DNA of 64,000 nucleotides from Tsukamurella sp. 8F (GCF_029167375.1 NZ_JARFTP010000007.1:124001-188000); one strand, 5' to 3'. Counted from the stretch's first letter, positions 41,979 to 51,957 are shown. Translations and numbers: made by a program. Notes: a model not told the origin generated them from the sequence alone.

Positions 41979-44900
41979 TCATGCTCCACCCGCACTGGTG
42001 ATGAGGACGCGCAGGCCGTCGTCGTCGAGGAGATCCGACGGTGCGACGGTCTCGCCGGAGCGCACGTAGAAGAAGGCCGCCCGGACGTCGTCGACCGAAC
42101 AGCCGTGCAGGCGCGCCCACGCAAGGCGGTACGCGGCCAGTTGCACAGCCGCCGCGCGCTCGTCGGCCGGTTCGGTCGGCTGGGCGCCCGTCTTCCAGTC
42201 GACGACGGTGAACCCGCCGCCCGGGTCGCGGAACACCGCGTCCATCCGGCCGCGCAGAACCGTTCCGGCGACGGCGATCTCGAACGGCACCTCGATATCG
42301 ACGGGCGTGCGCGCCGCCCACTCGCTCTCCTCGAACCTGCGCTGCAACAGCGCCAGGTTGTCGTCGTCTCCCCCGGCGTCGGCCGCACCGGGGAGCTCAT
42401 CGAGATCGAGCAACCTGGAGGCGCCATAGCGGCGCTCCACCCACGCGTGGAACGCGGTGCCCCGGCGCGCGTACGGATTCGGCCGGTACGGCACAGGACG
42501 GCGCAGGCGACGCGCGAACTGCGCGGGACTGCGACGCAGCTCGACCAACTGGCTGACGGACAGGTCCGGGGGAACCGGGACCTCGAGCTCCAGCGCCTGG
42601 TTCCGTTCGCGCTCCGCGAGCAGCGCGGTCACGTCAGCGGCCCAGCCGTGCGGGTCGGGTTCGTGCTCCCCCGGCTCCGTCGCCGACGCGGCGAGCACGA
42701 GAGCGGCCCCGGCATCGACGGCAGGGCGGTACGCGCCGAGGAAGTCGCGTGGCCACGGCGCGGTCACGGGCTCGGCCTCCAGGGGGTTCTCGGTGTCCTC
42801 GTCCGGCTCCGCAGCCCACACGGCCACGGCGTCCGGCACCTCGACGCGGGCCTCCTCGAGGAAACGCGACGGTGCCTTCGGCTTCTTCACGTCCTCGCTC
42901 CACCGGTGTCCCGATAGCAGCAGCACGCGCTCGGTACGCGTCACCGCGACGTAGTAGAGCCGGCGGTCCTCGTCTGCCGACAGCGCCTTGAGTGCTCCGC
43001 GGTGACGTTCCAGTTCTTCCTCGAGATCCTTGCGGTTGGCGCATGCGCCGAAACCTGCGCGCGGAACGCCCTCGCCCGCGCCTGGCTCCGCGGCACGAGA
43101 CGAGCCGGGTTCGGCGACCACGTCGCCGCGCAGCTCGGGCGGCAGTTCCGCGGGGCTCGACAGCCACGTCGGGAGCGCGCGATTCGACGGGAAGATCCCC
43201 TCGGAGAGGTGCGGCACCGCGACGACTTCCCACTCCAGCCCCTTGGCAGAGTGCACGGTGAGGATCTGCACGCGATCGGTGGCGACCTCGATGTCGCCGG
43301 GTGCGAGGCCGCCCTCGATGCTCTCGGCGGCGGTGAGGAATGCGAGCAGCCCCGGAAGCGAAGCGTTGGGCCGCTCGGCATACGACACCACCACGTCCGC
43401 GAACGCGTCGAGGTGCTCGCGCCCGGACGCCCTGGCGCCGACCTGCCGCGCGGCCCGGATTCGCGTCTCGATGCTCACGCCTAGCACGCGTTCGGCCTCC
43501 GCAACCACCTCGGGCAGCGGGTGCCCGAGGCGCTGCCGCATGTGCCGGACCTCCCGGTCGAGCGACTTGATGCGGTCGAACCCGACGGTCGAATACGCCT
43601 GTGCCGGGCCGGGATCGGCGATCGCATCGCCCAGCCCGGCCACGTCGAGAAGTTCGGCGGGGAGAGTCGCATCGAGGGCGGCATCGAGCTGCTCCCGACT
43701 TCCGACGGTGCCCGCCGCCGCGCGCCCGACCTGGGTCGCGATCCGTCCGGCTCGCTCCCACAGCGCACGCAGGTCCGCGGCGCCGAGCTGCCATCGGGGC
43801 CCGGTGAGGAGACGCATCGCCGCCGTTCCGGCCAGCGGGTCCACGGCCAGGCGCAGCAGTGCGACGACGTCCTGTACCTCGGGCGTGTGCAGCAGTCCGC
43901 CCAGGCCGACGACCTCGACCGGGATGCCGCGCGCGCCGAGCTCCGCTGCAAGGCCCGCCGAATCCGCATTGCGGCGCACCAGGACTGCTGTCGTGGGCGG
44001 AGGCTCACCCGATTCGACGGACTCACGCCAGAAGCCGGCGACGGCATCCGCGACCCATGCACGCTCGTCGATCACCGTGGGGTGCAGCGCGATCCGCACG
44101 TCCCCGTCGGGGGCGTCGGGGCGGGCCCGGAGCGTCGAGACGGGCACACCCCGTTCGCGCAGCTCCTCCGAAGCCTGGTTGGCGATGCGCAGGGCGGACT
44201 CGGGGTTGCGCCAGCTTGTGAGCAACTCGCGGCGGGGTGCGGGGCTGCCGTCCGCCAGGGGGAAGTCCGTGATGAACCGGGGCAGGTTCGATGCGGACGC
44301 GCCGCGCCAGCCGTAGATGGACTGGATGGGGTCGCCCACTGCTGTGACCGCCGGGACCCGGGCGACATCCGGCACCGCCGGGACCCGGGCGACATCCGGC
44401 ACCGCGGGCGCCAGCACGCCCCTCCGACCCTCGTCGCGCGGCCAGGCCCCGAACACCGATGCGAGCAGGACGCGCTGCGCGTGCCCGGTGTCCTGGTACT
44501 CGTCCAGCAGCACGGCGCCGAAGCGGCGGCGCTCGAGTGCGGCGACGTCGGGGTGCTCGAGCGCGAGGCGAGCGGCGAGGCTCATCTGGGACCCGAAGTC
44601 GAGCACCTCCCGTGCCCGCATCTCGGCGGCGACGGCGCGGACGAGAGGAATGAGCTCGCGCCGTTCGACCTGGATGTCGCCCTGCTTCTCGAGGTCCTTG
44701 CTCACGGCCTTCCGCTGGCGCGGTCCGGGGGGCAGCGTGAGGATCAGGCGCTCGAGCTCGCGGTCGGCCTCCAAGATCTCTCCGGGGTCGACGAGATGGT
44801 CCGCGAGCGACGAAGCGAGTCCCAGAACGTGCTGCGTGAGCGCTGCCGGCGTTCGATCGGTGTCCAGCTCACCGTCCCATCCGGTGACGACGTCATACGC

Positions 44901-45377
44901 GATCTGCCAACGCTCGGTCTCGGATACCAGCCGCACGGACGGCTCGACCGGCATCAGCATGCCGTAGTCGCCGAGCAGCCGCCCGGCATACGTGTGGTAC
45001 GTGCTGATCTCCGGCTCGACGGTCCGCAACAGGACGCGCAGGCCGCCGGTCGGGTCTATGCGATCGACGACCTGCGCCCCCGCGAGTCGCGCTAGCCGCT
45101 TGCGCACGCGAATCATCAACTGCTGCGCGGCCTTCCGTGTGAATGTCAGCCCCAACACCTGGTCAGGCGTGACGTACCGGTTGGCGATCAGCCATACGAC
45201 GCGACCCGCCATCGTCTCGGTCTTGCCCGCACCCGCGCCGGCGACGACGAGGCCTGGCTCGAGCGGGGCCTCGATCACAGCCCGCTGCTCGTCGGTGGGA
45301 CCGAACGCCTGACCCAGCTCGACCGCGAGGTCGTCGGCGGAGATGTAGGGCGCGTGGGGAAGGTCTGGGTCAGTCAT
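41979..45377 (-). CDS. adnB: AdnB helicase-nuclease subunit (double-strand-break resection)
   Basis: A 1132-residue UvrD-like motor fused to a RecB-family nuclease. Helicase motifs are Walker A AGAGAGKTET, VLLDEYQDTGHAQR, VGDPIQSIYGWRG, TVHSAKGLEWEVVAVPHL and LYYVAVTRTER. The C-terminal nuclease has GTAFHAWVERRYG, GRMDAVF and VVDWKTG. With AdnA it resects DNA breaks for homologous recombination, replacing RecBCD/AddAB in this group. ATG 45377 overlaps the adnA 3' end by 8 bases. A perfect 27-bp in-frame duplication (VPDVARVPA twice) precedes motif III. Confidence 0.94.
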   Translation of the reverse strand: MTDPDLPHAPYISADDLAVELGQAFGPTDEQRAVIEAPLEPGLVVAGAGAGKTETMAGRVVWLIANRYVTPDQVLGLTFTRKAAQQLMIRVRKRLARLAGAQVVDRIDPTGGLRVLLRTVEPEISTYHTYAGRLLGDYGMLMPVEPSVRLVSETERWQIAYDVVTGWDGELDTDRTPAALTQHVLGLASSLADHLVDPGEILEADRELERLILTLPPGPRQRKAVSKDLEKQGDIQVERRELIPLVRAVAAEMRAREVLDFGSQMSLAARLALEHPDVAALERRRFGAVLLDEYQDTGHAQRVLLASVFGAWPRDEGRRGVLAPAVPDVARVPAVPDVARVPAVTAVGDPIQSIYGWRGASASNLPRFITDFPLADGSPAPRRELLTSWRNPESALRIANQASEELRERGVPVSTLRARPDAPDGDVRIALHPTVIDERAWVADAVAGFWRESVESGEPPPTTAVLVRRNADSAGLAAELGARGIPVEVVGLGGLLHTPEVQDVVALLRLAVDPLAGTAAMRLLTGPRWQLGAADLRALWERAGRIATQVGRAAAGTVGSREQLDAALDATLPAELLDVAGLGDAIADPGPAQAYSTVGFDRIKSLDREVRHMRQRLGHPLPEVVAEAERVLGVSIETRIRAARQVGARASGREHLDAFADVVVSYAERPNASLPGLLAFLTAAESIEGGLAPGDIEVATDRVQILTVHSAKGLEWEVVAVPHLSEGIFPSNRALPTWLSSPAELPPELRGDVVAEPGSSRAAEPGAGEGVPRAGFGACANRKDLEEELERHRGALKALSADEDRRLYYVAVTRTERVLLLSGHRWSEDVKKPKAPSRFLEEARVEVPDAVAVWAAEPDEDTENPLEAEPVTAPWPRDFLGAYRPAVDAGAALVLAASATEPGEHEPDPHGWAADVTALLAERERNQALELEVPVPPDLSVSQLVELRRSPAQFARRLRRPVPYRPNPYARRGTAFHAWVERRYGASRLLDLDELPGAADAGGDDDNLALLQRRFEESEWAARTPVDIEVPFEIAVAGTVLRGRMDAVFRDPGGGFTVVDWKTGAQPTEPADERAAAVQLAAYRLAWARLHGCSVDDVRAAFFYVRSGETVAPSDLLDDDGLRVLITSAGGA
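44347..44400. repeat. 27-bp perfect tandem duplication inside adnB
   Basis: Two identical 27-base units, 44347-44373 and 44374-44400, encode (VPDVARVPA)x2 on the minus strand. They lie directly before the AVGDPIQSIYG helicase motif. The reading frame is kept. The insert is in a loop between motif II and motif III and looks recent, as the copies have no differences. Confidence 0.92.
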
Positions 45378-48300
45378 CGGTGACCGCCCTCCCCTTGTCG
45401 ACCGCGGGGCAGCAGGAGGCGGCGTCGCAGTGTGCGCAGACCGGGCCGAGCGTCGCGGCGAAGGAGGGGCCCCGTGTCGCACGCGCGGCGCGGCGCATCA
45501 CGACGAGCCACTCGTCTACGTCGGTGGGGGTGAGTGCGGGCTGGACCCGTTCGGCTGCACCGGTCTTCGCTTCCTTCGCCACGTAGACGAGGCGACCTCC
45601 GCCCGGTTGGGCACCCGGCTCGACGAGAGCACCGGGAACGCCGCCGTGCGCGAGCGCGGCCTGGTACGTGCGCAGCTGCGCGTGCGCCTCGGCGTCCGCC
45701 TTGGTGGGCACAGTCCGACCGGTCTTGAGGTCGATCGGCACGGGGCGGCCGAGCGCGTCGCGCTCGAGGCGGTCGATGCGCCCGCGCACCCGGAGGTCCG
45801 GCTCCTCGCCGGCGCCGGCGGGTATGACGGCGTCGACGCCCACCTCGACGGCGACCTCCGTCAGGTCGGTACGGGTCGCGGCGAGCCACGCGCGCAGGTT
45901 CTCGAGCATGCTCTCGGTCCGGGTGAGTTCGCGCCGCGCGAACCAGTCAGCGTCGAGATCGACACGTTCCCATACCTTCCGGAGCGCGGCCGTGACCTCC
46001 TCCTTGGGAATCCGACCCGCGACCGCTTGCGCGAGCGTATGCACCAGGTTGCCGGTGATCTGTTGCGCGGTGTTGCCATCGCGGCCGCCGAAGCGCTGCA
46101 GCATCCATCGCAGGGCACACGCCTCCAGCGCCTCGACGTTGGACGGCGACAGCACGACCGGGCCGTCGTCGGGCCGCCACAGCGGGTCGTCGGTACTGGT
46201 GCCGGGAAAGCCGTACCAGGTCGATGGATGCGCACCGGGTACGCCGGCCTCCGCGAGGCGGGCGAGTTGTCTTGCGGCGTGGTTCCTCTCGGCTTCCTCC
46301 GCGGTGCCGGAGCAGGCGACGGCTCGCAGGGTCGCGACCATCGTACGCAGGTCGAGGGCGGCGACCGGTTCGGTCTCGACGGCAGGCGTGTACGTCTCGG
46401 GGTCGTCGGTCAGGGTTGGCGCCAGCCCCTGTAGGAAGCGCGACGGAACCTGCTCCCCGTCGCCGTCGGCGGAGTCGACCGCTGTGAGCAGCAGCCTGGT
46501 ACGCGCTCGCGAGCACGCGACCAGCAGCAGGCGCCTTTCCTCTGCGAGCAACGGCAACGACCTGGACACCGTCGCCAGCGAGGCGGTGGGCAACCCGTCG
46601 ATCACGTCCACGACGTCCTGCGTGCCGAGCAGGCCTCCGCGCAGACGCAGGTCGGGCCAGCGACCCTCCTGGATCCCCGCGACGGCGACGACGTCCCACT
46701 CGCGCCCCACCGCGCCGTGCACGCTGAGCAGCGTGACACCGGCCGTGGCACCGCCGGAGCCGCGGCTGCGGCCGCGCGGGATCTGCAACTGCTCGATGTA
46801 TTCGACGAACCGGCTCACCGAAGCCGTGGGCAGCGTGTCTGTGAAATCCGCAGCCGCGTCGAATAATCCGAGCACCGCGTCCAGATCGCGGTCGGCCTGC
46901 TCGCCGAGCGAACCACCGCGCAGGGCGAGTCCCGACCAGCGCGCGGCCAGACCGGTCGCGGCCCACGCCGACCACAGCGCGTCCTCGACGGAGCCCGTGG
47001 CTGCGGACGCGCGCGCGGCTTCCACCACCTCGGCGACCCGCTCGATCGGCTCGGCCTCGAGCTCGGTGAGCGCCGCACGGTACGGCGCCGCGTCGATGTC
47101 GCCGCAGAGCACATCCCGCAGCAGTTGCGCGGAACCGCGTTCATCCGCCGGATCGACACGCCGGATCGCTCGACGCACGCGTCGGAAGGTGAGCGGATCC
47201 CCGTCCCCGACGGGGCCCGTCAGCAGTGTGAGTGCGTCGGCCGCCTCCACTGATGCCGGGTCGCCGACGATACGCAGCACCAGCAGCAGTGAGTGGACCA
47301 CCCGCTGCCGGGCGAGCGGTACGTCGTCCGACGGTACGGTGACGGGCACGCCGGCGTACGCGAGCGCGCGACGCAGCGGGGCGACCGACGCGGACACCGA
47401 TCGCACCACGACCGCCATGTCCTCCCAGGCGACCCCGCGCGCGATGTGCTCGCGGCGCAGCATCGCGGCGATCGCGTCCGCCTCCTTGGCCGGAGTCGCA
47501 AAGATCCGCACGTCAGCGGTGCCGGGCCTCGGGCACTCTGCGGTCGTGGAGACGAACCTCTGTGGGAGACGCGAGGACACGCGATCGACGGTGCCTGCGA
47601 TCTCGTCACCGAAGCGGAAACTGCGGTCCAGCAGTATGTCTCGGTCCGGCGGTACGTCCATACCCTGCAGGAACCGCGTCGCGGCGCCGCGAAAGGAGAA
47701 GACCGCCTGGTCCGGGTCGCCCGCGATCACGGTGAGCTCGGTGCCGGTGCCGAGCAGCCGCACCAGCGCGGCAGCGAGTGGGTCTAGATTCTGCGCGTCG
47801 TCCACCAGCAGGAACCGGATCTTCTCCCGCTGCTGCGACAGGAGCCCGTCGTCGGTGGCGAGCGCGGTGACGGCGGCGTCGATGAGCTCGGCCGCGTCGA
47901 CCGCCGGCGCAACCGCCTGGGGTCCTGCCAGACCGACGGAGCCGCGCAACAGCGTCGTCTCCTGGTACTCGGCGTAGGCACGCGCCGCCGCAACCCATTC
48001 GTCGCGGCCGTGTTCACGGCCCAGGTCGGCGAGCTGCTCCGGCCCCACACCACGCTGCGCCACCTGTGCGAAGAGATCCCGCAGCGCGCCCGCGAAACCG
48101 TTCGTAGAGAGCGCCGGGCGCAGCCGCGTAGGCCACCATGCCGCCCCGTCCTCGACGTTGCCGCGCAACAACTCCCTGATCACCGCATCCTGCTCAGACC
48201 CGGTGATCAGGCGCGGCGGCGGGCCACCGCTACGGGTGGCAGCGAGCCGCAGGACGGCGAACGCGAGCGAGTGGACGGTGCGCACCAGCGGCTCGTGCGC

Positions 48301-48669
48301 GGCGTGGGCTCTGCCGCCGTCGGGCGCCGCTGCGAGCACACGCGCGGAGATCTCCCGCCGCAGCCGTTGAGCGGCAAGCCTGCTGCCGGCCAACAGCAGT
48401 ACGGACTCGGCGTCCACGAGCGGATCGGTGAGCTTGGCGACAGCGGTGTCCACCAGCGCCGACGTCTTGCCTGTGCCCGGCCCGCCGCGGATGCGGTACG
48501 GCGCCCACCCGCCCGTATCCAGCGGCAGCGCGCCACTGGACGGCTTCATGAGCCCGGCGATCGCACCGCCCCATTCCCGCGCCGGTGGCGCGTCCGGCCG
48601 GCGGTAAGCAAGCGTGACCTGTGGACGACGGTGCCGGGCGGCGTCCGCTCCGTCCCCCATCCGCTCCAT
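45370..48669 (-). CDS. adnA: AdnA helicase-nuclease subunit
   Basis: A 1099-residue partner of AdnB. A UvrD-like motor (GGPGTGKTSAL, FLLVDDAQNLDP, IAGDPDQAVFSFRG, LSVHGAVGREWDVVAVAGI) is followed by a RecB-type nuclease with VRGRIDRLE and PIDLKTGRT. Four cysteines frame the nuclease (EACALRW and CAHCDAASCC), as in Fe-S-containing AddB/AdnA-type nucleases. ATG 48669 follows GGGAGGTGG; ATG 48660 and 48684 are possible. It is first in the adnA-adnB operon and divergent from a DUF3159 gene. Confidence 0.93.
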   Translation of the reverse strand: MERMGDGADAARHRRPQVTLAYRRPDAPPAREWGGAIAGLMKPSSGALPLDTGGWAPYRIRGGPGTGKTSALVDTAVAKLTDPLVDAESVLLLAGSRLAAQRLRREISARVLAAAPDGGRAHAAHEPLVRTVHSLAFAVLRLAATRSGGPPPRLITGSEQDAVIRELLRGNVEDGAAWWPTRLRPALSTNGFAGALRDLFAQVAQRGVGPEQLADLGREHGRDEWVAAARAYAEYQETTLLRGSVGLAGPQAVAPAVDAAELIDAAVTALATDDGLLSQQREKIRFLLVDDAQNLDPLAAALVRLLGTGTELTVIAGDPDQAVFSFRGAATRFLQGMDVPPDRDILLDRSFRFGDEIAGTVDRVSSRLPQRFVSTTAECPRPGTADVRIFATPAKEADAIAAMLRREHIARGVAWEDMAVVVRSVSASVAPLRRALAYAGVPVTVPSDDVPLARQRVVHSLLLVLRIVGDPASVEAADALTLLTGPVGDGDPLTFRRVRRAIRRVDPADERGSAQLLRDVLCGDIDAAPYRAALTELEAEPIERVAEVVEAARASAATGSVEDALWSAWAATGLAARWSGLALRGGSLGEQADRDLDAVLGLFDAAADFTDTLPTASVSRFVEYIEQLQIPRGRSRGSGGATAGVTLLSVHGAVGREWDVVAVAGIQEGRWPDLRLRGGLLGTQDVVDVIDGLPTASLATVSRSLPLLAEERRLLLVACSRARTRLLLTAVDSADGDGEQVPSRFLQGLAPTLTDDPETYTPAVETEPVAALDLRTMVATLRAVACSGTAEEAERNHAARQLARLAEAGVPGAHPSTWYGFPGTSTDDPLWRPDDGPVVLSPSNVEALEACALRWMLQRFGGRDGNTAQQITGNLVHTLAQAVAGRIPKEEVTAALRKVWERVDLDADWFARRELTRTESMLENLRAWLAATRTDLTEVAVEVGVDAVIPAGAGEEPDLRVRGRIDRLERDALGRPVPIDLKTGRTVPTKADAEAHAQLRTYQAALAHGGVPGALVEPGAQPGGGRLVYVAKEAKTGAAERVQPALTPTDVDEWLVVMRRAARATRGPSFAATLGPVCAHCDAASCCPAVDKGRAVTDD

Positions 48670-48773
48670 TCGGCCACCTCCCATCTCACTCCGAACCCGT
48701 TCACCGCCGACCATCAGAACACATGCCACCGACAAGTTCGCCGCCCGGCGGGGAGGGCCTGCGAGGTCACGGG

Positions 48774-48802
48774 TTGACCGTAGCGTAACGGTGATATATA
48801 AC
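48774..48802 (+). promoter_or_regulatory. strong promoter giving a leaderless mRNA
   Basis: A near-consensus sigma-70-type promoter: -35 TTGACC (48774-48779), 17-base spacer, -10 TATAAC (48797-48802). The ATG of the DUF3159 gene is 7 bases after the -10 (48809), so transcription should start at or next to the start codon. There is no Shine-Dalgarno. Confidence 0.75.
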
Positions 48803-48808
48803 GAATTC

Positions 48809-49489
48809 ATGGACGCCTGCAACACCGCTTCCCGCCCGGGCATCGGTCGGCCGAGCACCACCGATCCAGTAGGTCGCGTGGCACGGCCCGGGGCGCGTCC
48901 GCCCCGCGCCACCGCATGGGAGCACGTCGGTGGACTCTCCGGTCTCGTCCAGTCGGCGATTCCGTCGACGGTGTTCGTCGTGGTGCACTCCGCGGCCGGG
49001 ATGACACACGCGATCGTCGCCGCGATCGCGTGTGCGGCCGCCCTCGTCGTCATCCGGGCGCTCCGACGCCTCACACTGCGGCCCGCGATCGGGAGCGTCG
49101 TCGGTGTGGCGGTGTCCTCGGTGATCGCCTACCGCAGTGGGGATCCGCGCGACTACTTCCTGCCCGATATCTGGGGATACACCGCCTGTGCTGCCGCGAT
49201 GGCCGCGTCGATCGCGGTGCGATGGCCGCTGGCCGGGGTCCTGTGGCACGCCATGAGCGGGACAGGTATGCGGTGGCGCAGCGACCGGCGCGTGCTGTTC
49301 GCCTACTCGGTCGCAACCGCGACGGCGGCCGCCGCATTCGCAACCCGCGCGGGCGCGCAGATCTGGTTCTACGAACACGACCAGGCAGGCGCGATGGTCG
49401 TGGCGCGACTAGCCCTCAACTATCCGCTGTGGGCTGTCACCCTCGCCGTATGGGCGTGGTCCATCCGCCGCGAACGGAACCTCTCATGA
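48809..49489 (+). CDS. DUF3159 membrane protein
   Basis: A 226-residue polytopic protein of the DUF3159 family. About five TM segments include FVVVHSAAGMTHAIVAAIACAA-type helices, and the family region RSGDPRDYFLPDIWGYTA is clear. Function is unknown. ATG 48809 is supported by the promoter geometry, which predicts a leaderless message. Its stop overlaps the next start (ATGA at 49486-49489), so the TetR gene behind it is translationally coupled. Confidence 0.85.
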   Translation: MDACNTASRPGIGRPSTTDPVGRVARPGARPPRATAWEHVGGLSGLVQSAIPSTVFVVVHSAAGMTHAIVAAIACAAALVVIRALRRLTLRPAIGSVVGVAVSSVIAYRSGDPRDYFLPDIWGYTACAAAMAASIAVRWPLAGVLWHAMSGTGMRWRSDRRVLFAYSVATATAAAAFATRAGAQIWFYEHDQAGAMVVARLALNYPLWAVTLAVWAWSIRRERNLS

Positions 49490-50133
49490 GTCCCCGCGCG
49501 CTCGACCCGGCGGTCCGCACAGCGGTGACGGAGGCCGCGATCCGCATTCTTGCGACGGAGGGACGGGCGGCCCTGAGCACCCGGCGGCTCGCCCGCGAGG
49601 CTCGAACCTCCACCACCGCCGTCTACACGTATTTCGGCGGCATGGACGAGGTGCATCGGCACGTTCGCCGAGCCGCCCTGGACGAGCTGGCCGCATCGCT
49701 GCGCGCAGCCGGCGCAACGGATGACCCCGTCGCCGATCTCGCTCGCGCGTCGGCGACGCACGTCGCATCCGGCTTCCGCGACCCCGCCATGTACCGCGTG
49801 ATGTTCGTCGATCAACCTCCCGACGAGGGGAGCGATCCGGCCGACGCTGTATTCGCACTGCTCCTCGAGCTCGTCGGGCGATGCGTCCGCAGCGGCCGTT
49901 TCCACCCAGACGCCGGCCACGACCCCGCCATGTGGGCGGGCGAGATCTGGGCGTCGGGACACGGTGCCGTCATGCTCTCGTCGGCAAGCCTGCTGCCGAC
50001 CGACCGACTCTCGGCTTTGCACGCCGACATGATCCACCGGCTGTGTGTGGGTTTCGGCGACGACAGACACCGCGCGCGCCGATCCGTCGAAGCCGGCGTG
50101 CACGAGGCAGCCGTCATCTCACCGCCGCTGTAA
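49486..50133 (+). CDS. TetR-family transcriptional regulator
   Basis: A 215-residue TetR regulator. The HTH covers residues ~15-60 (AAIRILATEGRAALSTRRLA, TSTTAVYTYFGGMDEV), and the ligand domain contains HVASGFRDPAMYRVMF, found in TetR proteins of the TetR_C_13/WHG type. It is translationally coupled to the DUF3159 membrane gene, so autoregulation of that operon is likely. No ligand can be proposed. Confidence 0.92.
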   Translation: MSPRALDPAVRTAVTEAAIRILATEGRAALSTRRLAREARTSTTAVYTYFGGMDEVHRHVRRAALDELAASLRAAGATDDPVADLARASATHVASGFRDPAMYRVMFVDQPPDEGSDPADAVFALLLELVGRCVRSGRFHPDAGHDPAMWAGEIWASGHGAVMLSSASLLPTDRLSALHADMIHRLCVGFGDDRHRARRSVEAGVHEAAVISPPL

Positions 50134-50217
50134 CGGCGTCCCGCTGCCGCGCCGGGGCCACGCACGGTCCCGCCGTGCCGACGTCCCACCACGCCGGGGC
50201 GGCGGTACGGTCGGCCC

Positions 50218-50997
50218 ATGCTGAACGTGCACATGTACGGCCCCTGGAACTCCCCGGATCCCACGCCCGTCGTCCTTGCAGTGCACGGGGTGACGGGGCA
50301 CGGCGCGCGGTGGCGGGGTCTCGCGGATTCCGAGGTTCCCGGGGCGCGGGTGCTGGCACCGGACCTGCGCGGCCATGCCCGGTCGACCTGGGACCCGCCA
50401 TGGCACTTCGAGCAGTTGGTCGACGATCTCGTCGAGGTCGTCGAGCACTACGCGAGAGGATCGGCCACCGTCGTCGGGCACTCGCTCGGCGGGGCCCTCG
50501 CATGCCGCCTGGCACGGTCTCGCCCCGACCTCGTGTCGGCACTCCTACTCCTCGACCCCGCGCAGGGCCTGGATCCTCGGATGTGCCTCACGATCGCAGA
50601 GCAGACGGTTGCGCACTTCGACTTCAGCTCGGTCGAGGAGGCACGGCAGGAGAAGAAGTCGGGTGCGTGGGCCGAGGTCCCCGACGACGTCCTCGACACC
50701 GAGATCGCCGAACACCTCGCGCACCGTGACACGGGCCGCTGGGAGTGGGACGTCTCGTGCGCCGCTGTCACAGCGATGTGGGGCGAACTGGCACGCCCTG
50801 TCGTGACGCCGCCCGCCGGCATCCCGACTACGGTGCTCCGCGCGTCCCGCGCGCTGTTCGTCACCGAGGCGTTCGCCCTATCCCTTCCGGATTCAGCGGA
50901 GCTGGTCACCGTGGACTCGGATCACATGGTGGCGCAGGAGGTTCCGGGAGTGGTCGGCGAGCACCTCCGGCGCGTGTTGCCCGATCATGCAGAATGA
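50218..50997 (+). CDS. alpha/beta-hydrolase (Rv3203/LipV-like)
   Basis: A 259-residue alpha/beta-hydrolase. HGVTGHGARW forms the oxyanion region, the nucleophile elbow is VVGHSLGGALA (Ser in GHSLG), and the catalytic His is in TVDSDHMVAQE. Esterase or lipase activity is expected. It occupies the place of lipV (Rv3203) after adnA in M. tuberculosis, although two genes have been inserted before it here. Start ATG 50218 begins MLNVHMYGPWNSP. Confidence 0.9.
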   Translation: MLNVHMYGPWNSPDPTPVVLAVHGVTGHGARWRGLADSEVPGARVLAPDLRGHARSTWDPPWHFEQLVDDLVEVVEHYARGSATVVGHSLGGALACRLARSRPDLVSALLLLDPAQGLDPRMCLTIAEQTVAHFDFSSVEEARQEKKSGAWAEVPDDVLDTEIAEHLAHRDTGRWEWDVSCAAVTAMWGELARPVVTPPAGIPTTVLRASRALFVTEAFALSLPDSAELVTVDSDHMVAQEVPGVVGEHLRRVLPDHAE

Positions 50998-51036
50998 TTC
51001 CTACACACGTGAATGAAATGCTGATAGTCTTCGCTC

Positions 51037-51957
51037 ATGAACCTCTCATCCGACGCCCTGCGGATCACGGACCTGGGCTTCTTCGGGCCTGACTCGCCCA
51101 CCTGGAGGGTGTGGACGTCCCCCACGGCCCTCATCGCGTTCCAGCGCGCGGTCGCGCTCGAGCACTTCGATCCCGACCTGGCCGCCGCTGTCGCGGACTC
51201 GGCGGGCATCTACACGGATCCGTTCGGTCGTCTCGACCGCACATTGTCGTACTTCCTGCTCGTGGCACTCGCCGACGGTCGCACTGCGGTCGCGGCGTCC
51301 GAGCATCTCATGGACGTGCACGCCAAGGCGACCGGAATCGAGCCCGTCACCGGCCGCCGCTACGCCGCGAACAATCCCGACTCGCAGCTGTGGATACACG
51401 TCACCGGCTGGCACTCGGTCCTCAAGTGCTACGAGATGTTCGGCCCCGGGCTCCTGTCACCCGCCGACGAAGCGCGCTACTGGCGCGACTGCGTCACCGC
51501 GGCAGAGCTACAGACGTGCCGCGTGCAGGACGTCCCCACCTCGCGTGCCGAGGTACGCGCGTACTTCGAGCGTGTGCGGCCCACGCTGTGCATGACCGAG
51601 CGGGCGCGACGCGGCATGCACTACCTACTCCACACACGCGGCAAGGGCCCGCGCATCCGGATCGGCAGCGAACTGCTGGCGCCCGCCGCCGTGGCGACCC
51701 TGCCTGCGTGGATGCGCGAGCTGGCTGGAACCGATCAGCCCGGCATGGTGGACCGTGGCTACCCGCACGCCGTCCGACCCGTGGTCTCCGCACTCGGGGC
51801 GGCGAACGGACGGGGCACCGTCAAGCTCGCAAGCATCGTGGCCCCCCATACGGCGACCATCCTGCGGCGGCACTTCACCCAGGGAGCCACCGCCGGCCTG
51901 AACACCGTGACACCCGCAGAGGCGAAGAACCGCTACAGCCGGAGGGCCGCTGCCTGA
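51037..51957 (+). CDS. oxygenase MpaB family protein (DUF2236, latex-clearing-protein-like)
   Basis: A 306-residue alpha-helical heme-type oxygenase of the MpaB/Lcp superfamily. Recognisable parts are SPTWRVWTSPTALIAFQRAV, the region DPFGRLDRTLSYFLLVALAD, the conserved HVTGWHSVLKCYEMF, and the C-terminal HYLLHTRG segment. Reaction and substrate are unknown; family members oxidise diverse organics. ATG 51037 is well defined. A TetR gene follows 142 bases on in the same direction and may regulate it. Confidence 0.87.
   Translation: MNLSSDALRITDLGFFGPDSPTWRVWTSPTALIAFQRAVALEHFDPDLAAAVADSAGIYTDPFGRLDRTLSYFLLVALADGRTAVAASEHLMDVHAKATGIEPVTGRRYAANNPDSQLWIHVTGWHSVLKCYEMFGPGLLSPADEARYWRDCVTAAELQTCRVQDVPTSRAEVRAYFERVRPTLCMTERARRGMHYLLHTRGKGPRIRIGSELLAPAAVATLPAWMRELAGTDQPGMVDRGYPHAVRPVVSALGAANGRGTVKLASIVAPHTATILRRHFTQGATAGLNTVTPAEAKNRYSRRAAA

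Noticed and set aside
45668-47977. Long Ser/Arg-rich open frame antisense to adnA
   Set aside because: No start signal or recognisable domain; the opposite strand carries complete helicase and nuclease motifs.
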